The notes under the pieces: generated by a model
Database searches by the model: none
Told to the model about the DNA's origin: nothing
Seen by the model: the letters and a program-made list of their open reading frames with translations, nothing else
Assembly: GCF_003609635.1 (NCBI RefSeq)
Contig: NZ_MCIA01000034.1
Location: forward strand, 62,001-126,000
DNA from: Lacrimispora algidixylanolytica
GTDB taxonomy: Bacteria > Bacillota > Clostridia > Lachnospirales > Lachnospiraceae
Length of the DNA stretch: 64,000 nt
Reading direction: 5' to 3'
Shown: piece after piece, positions 17,751 through 27,720 of the stretch
Layout: every line of letters begins with the position of its first letter
Position numbering within the stretch: the first letter of the stretch is position 1
Translations under genes and position numbers: made by a program

Positions 17751-20700
17751 TTAACTTTCTAAATCTTCTTCAATCAGATTTACTGATACAAGCGTTGAAA
17801 CGCCTTTCTCCTGCATGGTAATACCATACAGGCGGTCCGCAGATACCATGGTACCACGTCTGTGTGTAATTACGATGAACTGTGTGTTTTTTGTAAGCTT
17901 ATGCAGGTATTTTGCAAAACGGTCTACGTTAGAATCATCTAGAGCCGCCTCAATCTCATCCAAAAGACAAAATGGGGATGGCTTTAAGTTCTGAATGGAA
18001 AAGAGTAATGCAATGGCAGTAAGCGCCTTTTCTCCACCCGAAAGCTGCATCATGTTTTGAAGTTTTTTACCTGGTGGCTGAGATATGATCTGGATTCCCG
18101 CCTCCAGAATGTCTTCGTCCTCAACCAGTTCTAGCGTTCCACGACCGCCACCAAACAATTCTTTGAATACCTTATCAAATTCTGCCCGGATTTCTCGGAA
18201 TTTTTCTTCGAATTGCTTTCTCATTCCTGAATCTAATTCATCAATGATCTTTAACAAGGTTCCTTCCGCTGATACAAGATCATCGTACTGGGTCTTCATA
18301 AACTCATATCGCTCAGAAACTTCCTTGTAATCCTCAATTGCATTGACATTGACATTGCCTAGTCCTCGGATTTCATCCTTTAAAGATGCAATTGCACGCC
18401 TAATGTCTGGAAGAGACGTCCATTCATGATTCCTTAAAACTTCCGCAGAGGAAAAGGTTAACTCATATTCATTCCACATATAGTTTACGTGGCCTTCCAT
18501 GCGTTCATTCAATTTTTCTTTCTGGCTTTGAAGACGGAATAATTCCTTATCCAAAAGACTAATATTGTTGGTCATTTCCTCTCGTTTTTGGAATAATTCC
18601 TTTTGCTCTTTTGTTTTGGCTTCTTTTTTTGCAGTGTTTTGATTGATGGACTGCTCCAATTCTTCCCCACTCGCTTTTACTTTATCAATTTGACCTTTTA
18701 ATAGCTGAATTTCTTTTTCTTTTTCTTCAATAATAAGCTGGGAATCTTCGGATCCACCAGAAAGCCCTGAAAGTTCTTCCTCCAGACGATGAGTCTCTTC
18801 TTTGATACGTCTTAAGTTTTCCTTTTCAAAGTCATCCTTTTGTTTTAGGCCCGAAGTTTCAAGCTGAATAGCTGATAAATCCTTATAAAACTGCTCTCTA
18901 TCTAACCTTGCTTTTTCAAGTCCCGAATTGAGCACTTCTAGGTTATCACCGGTATCTCGGTTTTGCTTCTCTACTGTCTCTACAGCAACAAGAAGTTCCT
19001 GTTGGTTCACTCCGATTTCCCGAATCTGTACTTCTAGCTGTATATTCTCTCGTTCCAGATCTCCGTAGGATTCCCGGATTTCCAACTTTTTATCTTCAAT
19101 CCTTTTTAGATTAATCCGAACCGTGTTCTGCTTTAAGTAAAGATTCTGCTTTTCTACACGAATTAGATTTAGCTCTTCCTTGCTTTCAGAAAGCAAGCCT
19201 TCATTCATGACCAGTTCCTTCTCGAGATGCTCTACATCAGTAAGAGCCTTACTGCAGCGTTCTTCTAGCTCTTCGATTTCTCTTTTTCTACCAAGAAGAT
19301 TGCTGGTATTTTTAAATGCACCACCGGTCATGGAACCGCCTGCGCTTAATAACTCACCTTCTAAAGTAACAATACGAAGAGAATACTGGAACTTTTTCGC
19401 AAGAGAAATGGCATGATCTATGGTGTCTACAACTACGACACGACCCAGAAGATAATTCATGAGGCCTTCATACTGCTTATCCGCTTCCACTAGGGTACTG
19501 GCAAGTCCCAGGACACCGGGTTCCAATAGAGCCTTTTCTTGTTGCGCAGAATTTTTATTAGATATATTAGTAAGAGGTAAAAAGGTAGCTCGCCCAAAAC
19601 GATTCTTTTTTAAATATTCGATTAACTGCTTTGCAGTCTGGTCAGAATCTGTAACTATATTTTGTATGCTTCCACCCAAAGCGGTTTCTATGGCAATCTC
19701 ATATTCCTTAGGAACTGTGATTAAATCTGCCACTACTCCGTGAATTCCCTTGATCCGGTCTCTGACTTCCATCACCTTTCGGATGCTTCCGCCATAACCT
19801 TCATACCGTTCTGCAAGGTTTCTTAAAGATTCCAGTTTGGAGTAGCTGGTATGATACTCCTGCTGTTTATCGTTTAAGTTTTTATTCAGCCTTTTAACCT
19901 GGATTTCTAATTCCTCGGTCTTAGTCTCACATAGAGACTGGGCTTCTTCTCGCTTAATAATTCCTTCATCGATCTCATCCGCTTCTTTTTGCAGATTTAT
20001 AAGCAGCTCGTCCTGCTCTGATTCATCACTTTTGAATTTTAAAAGCTTCTGACATACTTCGGAACGACGGACATTCACCTGCTCAAGCATTGCCTCATAG
20101 CGCTGCTGTCTGGCTGTGAGAGATCCTTTATCACTTAAAAGATCCATCATGCGGCTTTTACCTAATTCCATCTGATGTTCAAGTGACTTAATTTCCTCAT
20201 CCTCGGCTGCAAGAACACGTTCTGCTTCCTTTAGCTTCTCCATGGCGGAAAGAACCTGACTGGCAATTTCTGTACGTGCTTGCAGGTAGGATGCTTCTTG
20301 CTCCTGTCTTGAAGTTATCTCTGCATGGATGGATTTGATTCGACCTGCGATATGCTCGGTATTCATATGTTCCGTATTGATCTGTTCCTTCAATACGTTA
20401 ATTCGCCCTTCCAGACCACTAATCTCAATATCGGAACTATTTTTATCATTCCTCAGTTCAGTGATGGATTGGTCTAACTCTGATAAATATGTATCCAGGG
20501 CATCATATTGTTCTCGTATTCCCTGGGAAATCTGTTTCACATCTTCTAAATCTTTGGCAACAATGGTTTCCTTGTCTTCATTTTCCTTAATCTGAATACG
20601 AAGTCCTTCCGTTTCCATTAAAAACTGGTTCACATCATATTTCTTTAATTCTTCTTTCAGACGCAGATATTCTCTGGCAGCTTCTGATTGCTTTGCCAGC

Positions 20701-21311
20701 GGGCCTACTTGTTTTTCAAGCTCAATAAGGATATCATTGAGTCGGACCAAGTTTTGTTTTTCGTCTTCAAGCTTCTTCTGAGCAATTGCTTTTCGTCGCT
20801 TGAATTTAACGATACCTGCAGCCTCATCAAATAATTCCCTACGTTCTTCCGGTTTTCCGCTTAAAATCTTATCGATCTGTCCCTGTCCGATGATGGAGTA
20901 TCCTTCTTTACCGATTCCGGTATCATAAAACAGCTCATAGATATCCTTTAGTCGACAGGCACTGCCGTTAATCATATATTCACTTTCACCAGAACGATAA
21001 ACTCTTCTAGACACCGTCACCTGATCATAATCAATGGCCAGTTGCTTATCCGAGTTATCCAGAGTAATGGCGACATAAGCAAACCCTTGTGGCTTACGGG
21101 TTTCAGTTCCAGAAAAGATTACATCCTGCATACTGGAACTTCGAAGCTGCTTTACCTTCTGCTCACCAAAAACCCAGCGCACCGCATCGGCAACATTGCT
21201 TTTCCCACTCCCGTTAGGTCCAACAATGCCGGTAATCCCATTATGGAAATCAAATATGATTTTATTGGCAAATGATTTAAAACCCTGTATCTCAATACTT
21301 TTTAAATACAT
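17751..21311 (-). CDS. smc: Chromosome condensation and segregation protein SMC
   Basis: An 1186-residue SMC ATPase. Walker A is at 31-39 (GPNGSGKSN); two long coiled coils flank a hinge at about 510-660; and the C-terminal head carries LSGGEKALTAIALLF and the Walker B segment LLDEIEAALDD. It dimerises at the hinge and acts with ScpA/ScpB (not in this window) to compact chromosomes. Length is normal and the frame intact. Confidence 0.97.
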   Translation of the reverse strand: MYLKSIEIQGFKSFANKIIFDFHNGITGIVGPNGSGKSNVADAVRWVFGEQKVKQLRSSSMQDVIFSGTETRKPQGFAYVAITLDNSDKQLAIDYDQVTVSRRVYRSGESEYMINGSACRLKDIYELFYDTGIGKEGYSIIGQGQIDKILSGKPEERRELFDEAAGIVKFKRRKAIAQKKLEDEKQNLVRLNDILIELEKQVGPLAKQSEAAREYLRLKEELKKYDVNQFLMETEGLRIQIKENEDKETIVAKDLEDVKQISQGIREQYDALDTYLSELDQSITELRNDKNSSDIEISGLEGRINVLKEQINTEHMNTEHIAGRIKSIHAEITSRQEQEASYLQARTEIASQVLSAMEKLKEAERVLAAEDEEIKSLEHQMELGKSRMMDLLSDKGSLTARQQRYEAMLEQVNVRRSEVCQKLLKFKSDESEQDELLINLQKEADEIDEGIIKREEAQSLCETKTEELEIQVKRLNKNLNDKQQEYHTSYSKLESLRNLAERYEGYGGSIRKVMEVRDRIKGIHGVVADLITVPKEYEIAIETALGGSIQNIVTDSDQTAKQLIEYLKKNRFGRATFLPLTNISNKNSAQQEKALLEPGVLGLASTLVEADKQYEGLMNYLLGRVVVVDTIDHAISLAKKFQYSLRIVTLEGELLSAGGSMTGGAFKNTSNLLGRKREIEELEERCSKALTDVEHLEKELVMNEGLLSESKEELNLIRVEKQNLYLKQNTVRINLKRIEDKKLEIRESYGDLERENIQLEVQIREIGVNQQELLVAVETVEKQNRDTGDNLEVLNSGLEKARLDREQFYKDLSAIQLETSGLKQKDDFEKENLRRIKEETHRLEEELSGLSGGSEDSQLIIEEKEKEIQLLKGQIDKVKASGEELEQSINQNTAKKEAKTKEQKELFQKREEMTNNISLLDKELFRLQSQKEKLNERMEGHVNYMWNEYELTFSSAEVLRNHEWTSLPDIRRAIASLKDEIRGLGNVNVNAIEDYKEVSERYEFMKTQYDDLVSAEGTLLKIIDELDSGMRKQFEEKFREIRAEFDKVFKELFGGGRGTLELVEDEDILEAGIQIISQPPGKKLQNMMQLSGGEKALTAIALLFSIQNLKPSPFCLLDEIEAALDDSNVDRFAKYLHKLTKNTQFIVITHRRGTMVSADRLYGITMQEKGVSTLVSVNLIEEDLES

Positions 21312-21375
21312 AGTTCACGCCGACAAACTTAAAAAAGCCTGCCCTTTCTTTGTTTTTTGGACAAATGTATTGTCC

Positions 21376-22071
21376 TTAACGCGCCTTATCCTTTTTTAGT
21401 GCGAGAATACCATGGTAAGCAGCTACCTGTTCTGCCGCTTTTTTGGTTCTGCCAATTCCTTGTCCAATCGATTGATTTCCAACGAGAACCTGCGCCTCAA
21501 ATAATTTGTTATGATCTGGTCCTTCTTCCCGTAACAGTCTATAAGTCAACGGTTCCTCCGTCTGACTTTGTACGATTTCCTGCAAGATAGTTTTGCTATC
21601 ATAAAAGAGCTGCTTGTGTTCCAGATCATTCATAATAAAACGCAAAATGAACTCTTTTGCATTAGCAAAACCACCGTCCAGGTAAATAGCTCCTATGAGA
21701 GCTTCCATTGCATCAGACACGATTGAAGCACGTCCTCTTCCTCCGGTCGCCTCTTCTCCTTTTCCTAAGAGCAGATATTCTCCCAGCTTTAATTCCTCTG
21801 CGCAGTATGCCAGAGTGGGTTCACAGACTATGCTCGCCCGTATCTTGGTTAAATCCCCTTCTGGCTTGTTGGGATACTTGATGTAGAGACAGTCACTGGA
21901 GAATAATTCCAGAACCGAATCTCCCAAAAACTCTAACCGCTCGTTGCATTCCAGCTTATTTAGGCGGTGCTCATTGGCATAGGAACTGTGGGTCATGGCC
22001 TGTGTCATCAGATGCTTGTCTGAAAAACGATAGCCGATCCGTTCCTCCAAATCTTTTAAATTCCTACTCAT
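21376..22071 (-). CDS. rnc: Ribonuclease III
   Basis: A 231-residue double-stranded-RNA endonuclease for rRNA and mRNA processing. The catalytic signature ERLEFLGDSVLEL is at 44-56 with metal-binding Glu and Asp, and a dsRNA-binding domain occupies about 155-225. The frame continues to 22140, but the ATG at 22071 follows GAGGG by 6-8 bases and fits the family; the extra codons overlap the hairpin upstream. It lies between acpP and smc. Confidence 0.95.
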   Translation of the reverse strand: MSRNLKDLEERIGYRFSDKHLMTQAMTHSSYANEHRLNKLECNERLEFLGDSVLELFSSDCLYIKYPNKPEGDLTKIRASIVCEPTLAYCAEELKLGEYLLLGKGEEATGGRGRASIVSDAMEALIGAIYLDGGFANAKEFILRFIMNDLEHKQLFYDSKTILQEIVQSQTEEPLTYRLLREEGPDHNKLFEAQVLVGNQSIGQGIGRTKKAAEQVAAYHGILALKKDKAR

Positions 22072-22101
22072 ATTTATCCCTCTTTCCCAATTATGAAAGA
22101 A

Positions 22102-22137
22102 GGTGCTGCGGACAGACCCTACGGTCCCAGCAGCACC
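22102..22137 (-). terminator. Terminator-like hairpin between acpP and rnc
   Basis: GGTGCTGCGG (22102-22111) pairs with most of 22128-22137, with an inner GACC/GGTC stem. On the minus strand TTCTTTC follows. It may act as a partial terminator or processing site that sets acpP above the downstream genes. Confidence 0.6.
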
Positions 22138-22145
22138 CACATCTA

Positions 22146-22376
22146 TTAATTTAAAGCATTCTTGATCTGATCTACTGCATCGCTGACACTAACAATGTTT
22201 TCTGCTACTTCAGTTGGAATCTCAATATCAAATTCCTCCTCAATGCCCATAATGATCTGGAACACATCAAGGGAATCAGCTCCAAGATCATCCACGAATG
22301 TGGAGTTAATGGAAACCTCTTCCGGCTCAATATTTAATACCTCTGCAATAATTTTCTGTAACTTCTCAAATTCCAT
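22146..22376 (-). CDS. acpP: Acyl carrier protein
   Basis: A 76-residue acidic protein that carries growing fatty acyl chains on phosphopantetheine attached to S35 of GADSLD. The ATG at 22376 follows AGGAAGG; an in-frame upstream extension is not family-like. It follows plsX by 19 bases. Coexpression with plsX links it to membrane lipid synthesis. Confidence 0.96.
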   Translation of the reverse strand: MEFEKLQKIIAEVLNIEPEEVSINSTFVDDLGADSLDVFQIIMGIEEEFDIEIPTEVAENIVSVSDAVDQIKNALN

Positions 22377-22395
22377 TTCTTTTCCTTCCTCTCTC

Positions 22396-23415
22396 CTATT
22401 CTTGACTTCCTTCATTCACCGATTTAAGACTTTCTCTTATCTTATCATTAATTCCCTGTTCTTTGAAGGCTACACACTGAAGTATGGAGTTTTTTACTTC
22501 TACCGCTTTAGAATTTCCGTGGGTCTTTACAACCAGACCATTAAGCCCCAACAGCGGTGCTCCGCCGTATTGGGAGGCATCAAATGATTTCAATGTTTCC
22601 TTCAAAGCGGGCTTTACAAGCAAAGCTCCAATCTTGCTTCTTAAGCTTCCCATCATACCGCTCTTTACCTTGTTAATTAAGGTTGCGCCCACTCCTTCAT
22701 AAAGCTTAAGGATTACATTTCCTACAAATGCTTCGCAGACGATGACATCTGCTCCGCCATGCGGAATTTCTCTGGCTTCGATGCTTCCGGTAAAATGGAT
22801 GTCTTCGCATTGTTTTAACAGCGGAAAGGTTTCTTTCACAAGCGCGTTTCCCTTATCTTCCTCTGCGCCAATATTGACGATAGCAACTCTCGGATTCTTA
22901 ACCCCCATAACGTGTTCCATATAAATGGAACCCATTCTTGCAAACTGTACCAAATGGGAGGCCCTTGCATCTACGTTCGCTCCGCAGTCAATCAGCAGGG
23001 AAACACCTTTTTCTGTAGGAATCAGCGGGGCTAACGGCGGTCTTTCCACACCTTTAATCCGGCCAACAATCACTTGGCCGCCAACCAGTATGGCGCCTGA
23101 GCTACCTGCCGATACAAATGCGTCCGCTTCCTTTTGTTTTACCAGATTCATTCCCACAACTATAGAAGAATCTTTCTTCTTTCGTATGGCATTAACCGGA
23201 GCTTCTTCCGTCTCGATTACCTCTGTCGCATTTACTATCTGTATCTGATCTTTCTCATACGTATGCTTTGAAAGTTCTTCCGATACAATATGCTCTATCC
23301 CTACTAAGAGAACCTGGATCCCTTTATTCGCATTCACAGCTGCCACAGCACCTGCTACCATCTCTGCTGGCGCATGATCACCACCCATGGCATCTACAGC
23401 TACTTTAATCATCAT
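22396..23415 (-). CDS. plsX: Phosphate acyltransferase PlsX
   Basis: A 339-residue enzyme that makes acyl-phosphate from acyl-ACP for phospholipid synthesis. The N-terminal [12 protein letters not shown] signature and the later [14 protein letters not shown] and APLIPTEKG segments identify it. It is the first gene of plsX-acpP-rnc-smc-ftsY-ilvA, with its own promoter. Two adjacent Met codons make the start uncertain by one residue. In many bacteria rpmF precedes plsX; here rpmF is 35 kb away. Confidence 0.96.
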   Translation of the reverse strand: MMIKVAVDAMGGDHAPAEMVAGAVAAVNANKGIQVLLVGIEHIVSEELSKHTYEKDQIQIVNATEVIETEEAPVNAIRKKKDSSIVVGMNLVKQKEADAFVSAGSSGAILVGGQVIVGRIKGVERPPLAPLIPTEKGVSLLIDCGANVDARASHLVQFARMGSIYMEHVMGVKNPRVAIVNIGAEEDKGNALVKETFPLLKQCEDIHFTGSIEAREIPHGGADVIVCEAFVGNVILKLYEGVGATLINKVKSGMMGSLRSKIGALLVKPALKETLKSFDASQYGGAPLLGLNGLVVKTHGNSKAVEVKNSILQCVAFKEQGINDKIRESLKSVNEGSQE

Positions 23416-23454
23416 GATTCCCCTTTCAAGTCTTCCTAAGATAATCTATTACAT

Positions 23455-23483
23455 AATATACTAAATATTATTCTATAAATCAA
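23455..23483 (-). promoter_or_regulatory. Promoter of the plsX operon
   Basis: On the minus strand TTGATT (23483-23478) and TATATT (23460-23455) are separated by 17 bases; the start lies about 35 bases before plsX. No FapR-like operator was recognised. Confidence 0.6.
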
Positions 23484-23577
23484 TAATAAATTGAGAAATT
23501 TAAAAGCTGTTATTAAAACTTAGAAAATATAGAATTTAAATATAGGTTTCCAGGCCTTAACAAATGGTTTTAAACTT

Positions 23578-24924
23578 TTAAGAAGACATCTTTTTTTCTA
23601 CTTTTTTCATTACAATTATATATGCAATCCCCGTAAATAAAGCCGCACTGACCCAGGCTGCAGGATCACCAGCACAGGATAAGGGAAAGCTTACAAAACG
23701 AATTGCAAATACTGCCATTACCAGGCGGGCAATCAGTTCCACGACACCACCCATCATCGGAAGGAATCCATAACCGCAGCCCTGCATGGTATTTCGAAAG
23801 ATGAAAATGGTACTAAGAGGAATATAAAACACCGCACATAAATAAATGTAGGTCTTTGCCCAAGGAAGCATTGCTGAAACATCAACATCTCCAGAAAAGA
23901 ACAATAAAAGAGCATGAGGCAAGGCTAAGCATACTACAATCGAACCTACAATCGCATAAATAAATTCTGTACCCAGAGCCAGGCGTACCCCCTTCTTGAT
24001 TCTTTTGATATCTCCTTTACCATAATTCTGGCCGGTATAGGTTGCCATCGTCTGGCCCATTGCCATCATTCCCTGCATGGCAATATTTTGGAACTTGCTT
24101 GCAGCCGTAAATGAAGCAACTGCCGTAGAACCAAATAAATTAATGGCAGACTGCATGATCATCGTACCGGAAGCTGTAATTCCAAACTGTAGTGCCATTG
24201 GGATACCCACAGAAAGCTGATGCCTTGTATCGGTCCAGTTAAGCCTCCAGTGATGCTTTAAAGGAGCCAGCCCAGGGGCTTTCTTAAAGATATAATACAA
24301 GCATAGAATTGCAGATATAGCCTGTGATATATTGGTTGCCCAGGCTGACCCTGCTACCCCCCATTGAAAGGTAATTACAAAGAGCAAATTAAGCAAAAGA
24401 TTCAGTGCGGAAGAAAAGGCAAGGAAATAAAGGGGAACTCTGCTGTTTCCCACTGCCCGAAGAAAGGAGGAGAACAAATTATAAAATACGTTTGCAACAA
24501 TACCTATGCAGATGATTGATATATATGTCAACGCGTCTGAAAAAATATCATCCGGAGTGTTCATAAGCCTTAAAAGAGGCTTCATAAAGAGCAGACTAAT
24601 ACCTGTCATAAATACAACTACAAACAAGGACAAAATAGTTCCATTCGCCACAGAATGTTTGGTTCCTTCTCCATCGCCAGCTCCAAATCGTTGGCTGGTT
24701 AGAACCGTAAATCCGGTACTCATTCCCTGAGAAAAACCAATCACTAAAAACATAATGGTTCCTGTTGATCCAACCGCCGCAAGTGCTCCTGGGCCTACAA
24801 AACGACCAACAATAATGGTATCCACCATATTATAAAGCTGTTGAAAGATGTTGCCTAAAAAAAGTGGCAGCGTGAATTTTAGAATAATAGGGAGCGGGCT
24901 GCCTTTTGTCATATCTGTTTCCAT
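23578..24924 (-). CDS. MATE-family efflux transporter
   Basis: A 448-residue membrane protein with about twelve hydrophobic helices in two similar halves. The N-terminal KFTLPLFLGNIFQQLYNMVD segment and QNYGKGD loop are typical of the MATE/DinF branch. MATE proteins export cationic drugs or metabolites by sodium or proton antiport; the substrate cannot be told. It is a single gene with a near-consensus promoter overlapped by a palindrome. Confidence 0.92.
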   Translation of the reverse strand: METDMTKGSPLPIILKFTLPLFLGNIFQQLYNMVDTIIVGRFVGPGALAAVGSTGTIMFLVIGFSQGMSTGFTVLTSQRFGAGDGEGTKHSVANGTILSLFVVVFMTGISLLFMKPLLRLMNTPDDIFSDALTYISIICIGIVANVFYNLFSSFLRAVGNSRVPLYFLAFSSALNLLLNLLFVITFQWGVAGSAWATNISQAISAILCLYYIFKKAPGLAPLKHHWRLNWTDTRHQLSVGIPMALQFGITASGTMIMQSAINLFGSTAVASFTAASKFQNIAMQGMMAMGQTMATYTGQNYGKGDIKRIKKGVRLALGTEFIYAIVGSIVVCLALPHALLLFFSGDVDVSAMLPWAKTYIYLCAVFYIPLSTIFIFRNTMQGCGYGFLPMMGGVVELIARLVMAVFAIRFVSFPLSCAGDPAAWVSAALFTGIAYIIVMKKVEKKMSS

Positions 24925-24960
24925 TGTTTTTCATCCTCTTTAATAAAAAGTACTCTATTT

Positions 24961-25005
24961 TTAGCAGTGCTAACGTATTTTACCACGTTCCAATCTGCTT
25001 GTCAC
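24961..25005 (-). promoter_or_regulatory. Promoter and palindromic operator of the MATE gene
   Basis: On the minus strand GTGACA (25005-25000) and TAAAAT (24982-24977) are 17 bases apart, with TGG just before the -10. A 13-base palindrome TTAGCA-C-TGCTAA (24973-24961) covers the predicted start, as expected for a repressor site. No regulator gene is adjacent. Confidence 0.6.
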
Positions 25006-25029
25006 CGTTATTTTAGAAATAGCGAAAAA

Positions 25030-25066
25030 ACAGTCACATTGCTTACTGATTAAGCCATGTAACTGT
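25030..25066. terminator. Terminator of the four-gene redox operon
   Basis: Sixteen-base arms (25030-25045 and 25051-25066) with two mismatches form a hairpin. On the minus strand six T follow directly after the YczE-like gene; CTTTTTCT follows on the plus strand. Confidence 0.85.
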
Positions 25067-25083
25067 CTTTTTCTGCCTCTGTT

Positions 25084-25746
25084 TTAACTCTTTAACGCTT
25101 GTGACTCTTTGTCATATATAGAGCGAAACCATGCTCCAAAGCGTTTGTTTATAAAATGAATGATATTACCTATGGTAAAGAAAGCTACCACAGTTCCAAT
25201 TCCGATACCGATGATCTTACCTGTGGTCATCATACTGATCACAACAGTTATAGCTAGCATAATGCCATCATAAAGCCATTTTGCCCGTCCAAAGGGAAGA
25301 TTTGTAATCGAGGACAAAGCTTGTACTCCACCATCTGGAGGATTTGGTACGAAGTCCATATTAACTACCATGCTGATTCCAACTGCGATACAGAGAATAG
25401 CCAATACCAAAAGAGTAATTTTCATGGTCATATTAGGATTTGTTATAATGATAAATTTATTATAAAAATCTACGATCCAACCAAACACGAAAGAAAATGG
25501 AAATTGAAGAATTACTTTAATTTTTATTTTACGATAAATAATGCATTGAAATAGTACATCTGCAAGATAAACTACGGTACAAGCGGTTCCAAGTGACATG
25601 GTACTGATCTTACTAATAACAAACGGAACCGAATTGGTTGTAGAAACTCCCAGAAAACATTTTGTATTTAATACAACTCCCAGTGCCAGTAAAAGAACAC
25701 CAATTACATAGATCGCTATACGCTGCGCCAACTTATTATAATTCAT
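25084..25746 (-). CDS. YczE/YyaS/YitT-family membrane protein
   Basis: A 220-residue protein with five or six hydrophobic helices. The order of helices, GVVLNTKCFLGVSTTNSVPF near the N-terminus and PPDGGVQAL in the middle fit the YczE/YyaS/YitT group of predicted transporters or sensors. GGGG lies before the ATG. It is the last gene of the operon with the OYE, SDR and flavoprotein genes (53 bases after the flavoprotein stop) and ends at a strong terminator. Transport of the substrate or product of those enzymes is a plausible inference. Confidence 0.8.
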   Translation of the reverse strand: MNYNKLAQRIAIYVIGVLLLALGVVLNTKCFLGVSTTNSVPFVISKISTMSLGTACTVVYLADVLFQCIIYRKIKIKVILQFPFSFVFGWIVDFYNKFIIITNPNMTMKITLLVLAILCIAVGISMVVNMDFVPNPPDGGVQALSSITNLPFGRAKWLYDGIMLAITVVISMMTTGKIIGIGIGTVVAFFTIGNIIHFINKRFGAWFRSIYDKESQALKS

Positions 25747-25799
25747 AGGAATACCCCTTCAATTTTAATGATTTGAAATTCATTTCATATGTGATAGAT

Positions 25800-27707
25800 T
25801 TATGACTGTTTGTGCTTAGACTGGCGCAGTTTTCGGTGATCTGCCCATATTGTTTCAAACCAGTCGTTTTTTTGTGGAACAGGAGAGACTACTTGCGTAA
25901 AGCTGACGAAGCGATTTTCTTGCTTCTTTGTAATAAGACGATAATTTTGGTCTAAGGACATAGTCGGCAGATATCCATCCGAATCTCCTTTTACCAGACA
26001 ACTACCCCTGCTGCCAAAAATCGCTGCCGACTGTTCCATTGCCTCTAATACAGCGCACTGGGTCACAATCATATCATATGTTTTTAATAAGATAGGAAGG
26101 GTTCGGACACTTGGAACCTTGACCATTTCTTTAAAGTGAGTCCGATAGGTTTCCACCTTTCCTCGAAGATCAATCAAATCTCTTAGATTACGAACCTGGG
26201 CCGCCACCCGAGACATGGCATTTTGAAGATCTTCTTTCACTTCCAGGGCGTTGTTTTCCTCTCCTATCATGCTTAAGAGGCTGTTGCCAATCTCTTCTAC
26301 CAGCTTACCCGGTGATACCTTCCATAACGATGGATCTGGAATACATTCCTCACTGGTAAAGGAAATGTACTGTGCTGCCCTCATAGACCCTACCTGAGTG
26401 GAATTTAACGCAGAGCCACCTGGTCGGTGTACCCCAAACGTTCCTGCTGCCTCTCCTGCCGCAAACAGCCCTTTAATAGAAGTCTCCCAATTGGCATCTA
26501 CCTGTATGCCACCATTATGATGCTGGGCACAAACACTGATCTCCAGCATTTCTTTTCCTAAATCAATATGGTGATTTTTATAAAGTTCAATGGCAAGAGG
26601 ATTCATATGATTTAACCTCTCAATTGGGGTACCAAACAGCGCATTAGATTTTTCCAGGTATGAATGCGCCTCCTCTGATAGAATATCAAAGCCGCCTTCT
26701 AACCCAGAAGGATTATGCATAAAATCCAGATACACTTTGCGACCCTTCATTGCAGTCTCTTCATAGACACACAAATCAATTCTTGACGATGCATCCTTTT
26801 TGCTGGCATCAAATGGCCATTGATATCCTTTTAAAAACACCAGATTCATTGCCTCTTCACGGCTCATATAATCGGTCAAAAACTCTCGTTCCACGCCATC
26901 CTTATCTATGGATACATAACGTGGCAACACCTGCTGATACGTTCCTGATACATTCCAGCGAAACTTAATGGAGGCAAGTCCATACTGCCATTCCTGAAGA
27001 TTTGCACCCCAGGCTCCTACATCAAGGAGTGCTCCTGACATGCCGGTATGACCTGCCGGATACACCACATTTTTATAACAGGCACTTGGTCCTCCCGTAC
27101 ACCAGATCACATGATTGGCGGCAACGACCACAAGTTCCAGTTGGTTATCCGAAAGCTTTTCTTTATTTAAGCAGACAATTCCGCGTATCTTATTGTCTTC
27201 TTCATAAATTTGAAATGCCAACAATTCATTTAATATAGGAATTTTCTTTCTCTTTACCGACTCCTCCAGTGCTTCTGTCATATAGCGGGAGGTAAGGGGA
27301 CCTGCGGAGGTCGCACGCTGCCGTGGATCATGATCTGTCTTGTAGCCGGTAAATACCCCGTATTCATCTGTGGGGAAATCTACTCCCAAGTTAGCCAGCT
27401 TATAGAAACAGCGTAAGGAATTGGCAGCTTCCGCTAACGCAATCTCTCCATCTACCCCTTCGCCATCGTATAAGGTCTGTGCCATCTCATGTACAGAATC
27501 ATTTTCATGAAAGCCTACCGAAAGCTTATAATAGGTTTGCTTGTCACTTCCCGTATTCCGGGAGGTCCCCATGCGGATTCCTTCTGTTAACAGGGCAATA
27601 CTCCCCCGTCCCAAATCATATAACCAGTCAACTGCATTGTAAGCTGCTGCACCGCTTCCCACTACGACTGTATCGTATTGTAAGAATTTATAACTTGCTT
27701 TCTCCAT
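25800..27707 (-). CDS. Fumarate-reductase/succinate-dehydrogenase-like flavoprotein
   Basis: A 635-residue cytoplasmic FAD protein. The Rossmann loop VVVGSGAAAYNA is at 14-25, and the second FAD region near the C-terminal part reads GGIQVDANWET then GLFAAGEAAG then HRPGGSALN. In FrdA/SdhA the matching segments carry the catalytic His (here the HH just before NGGI) and Arg (in HRPGG), so the enzyme may reduce an activated C=C bond. There is no signal peptide, heme motif or FMN-attachment motif. The start at 27707 follows GAGGTG; the frame runs on to 27797. It lies 13 bases after an SDR gene and beside an old-yellow-enzyme gene. The substrate is unknown. Confidence 0.85.
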   Translation of the reverse strand: MEKASYKFLQYDTVVVGSGAAAYNAVDWLYDLGRGSIALLTEGIRMGTSRNTGSDKQTYYKLSVGFHENDSVHEMAQTLYDGEGVDGEIALAEAANSLRCFYKLANLGVDFPTDEYGVFTGYKTDHDPRQRATSAGPLTSRYMTEALEESVKRKKIPILNELLAFQIYEEDNKIRGIVCLNKEKLSDNQLELVVVAANHVIWCTGGPSACYKNVVYPAGHTGMSGALLDVGAWGANLQEWQYGLASIKFRWNVSGTYQQVLPRYVSIDKDGVEREFLTDYMSREEAMNLVFLKGYQWPFDASKKDASSRIDLCVYEETAMKGRKVYLDFMHNPSGLEGGFDILSEEAHSYLEKSNALFGTPIERLNHMNPLAIELYKNHHIDLGKEMLEISVCAQHHNGGIQVDANWETSIKGLFAAGEAAGTFGVHRPGGSALNSTQVGSMRAAQYISFTSEECIPDPSLWKVSPGKLVEEIGNSLLSMIGEENNALEVKEDLQNAMSRVAAQVRNLRDLIDLRGKVETYRTHFKEMVKVPSVRTLPILLKTYDMIVTQCAVLEAMEQSAAIFGSRGSCLVKGDSDGYLPTMSLDQNYRLITKKQENRFVSFTQVVSPVPQKNDWFETIWADHRKLRQSKHKQS

Positions 27708-27720
27708 TGTGCACCTCTGC

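Noticed and set aside
23416-23577. FapR operator upstream of plsX
   Set aside because: No sequence resembling the FapR palindrome was found; only a promoter is supported.
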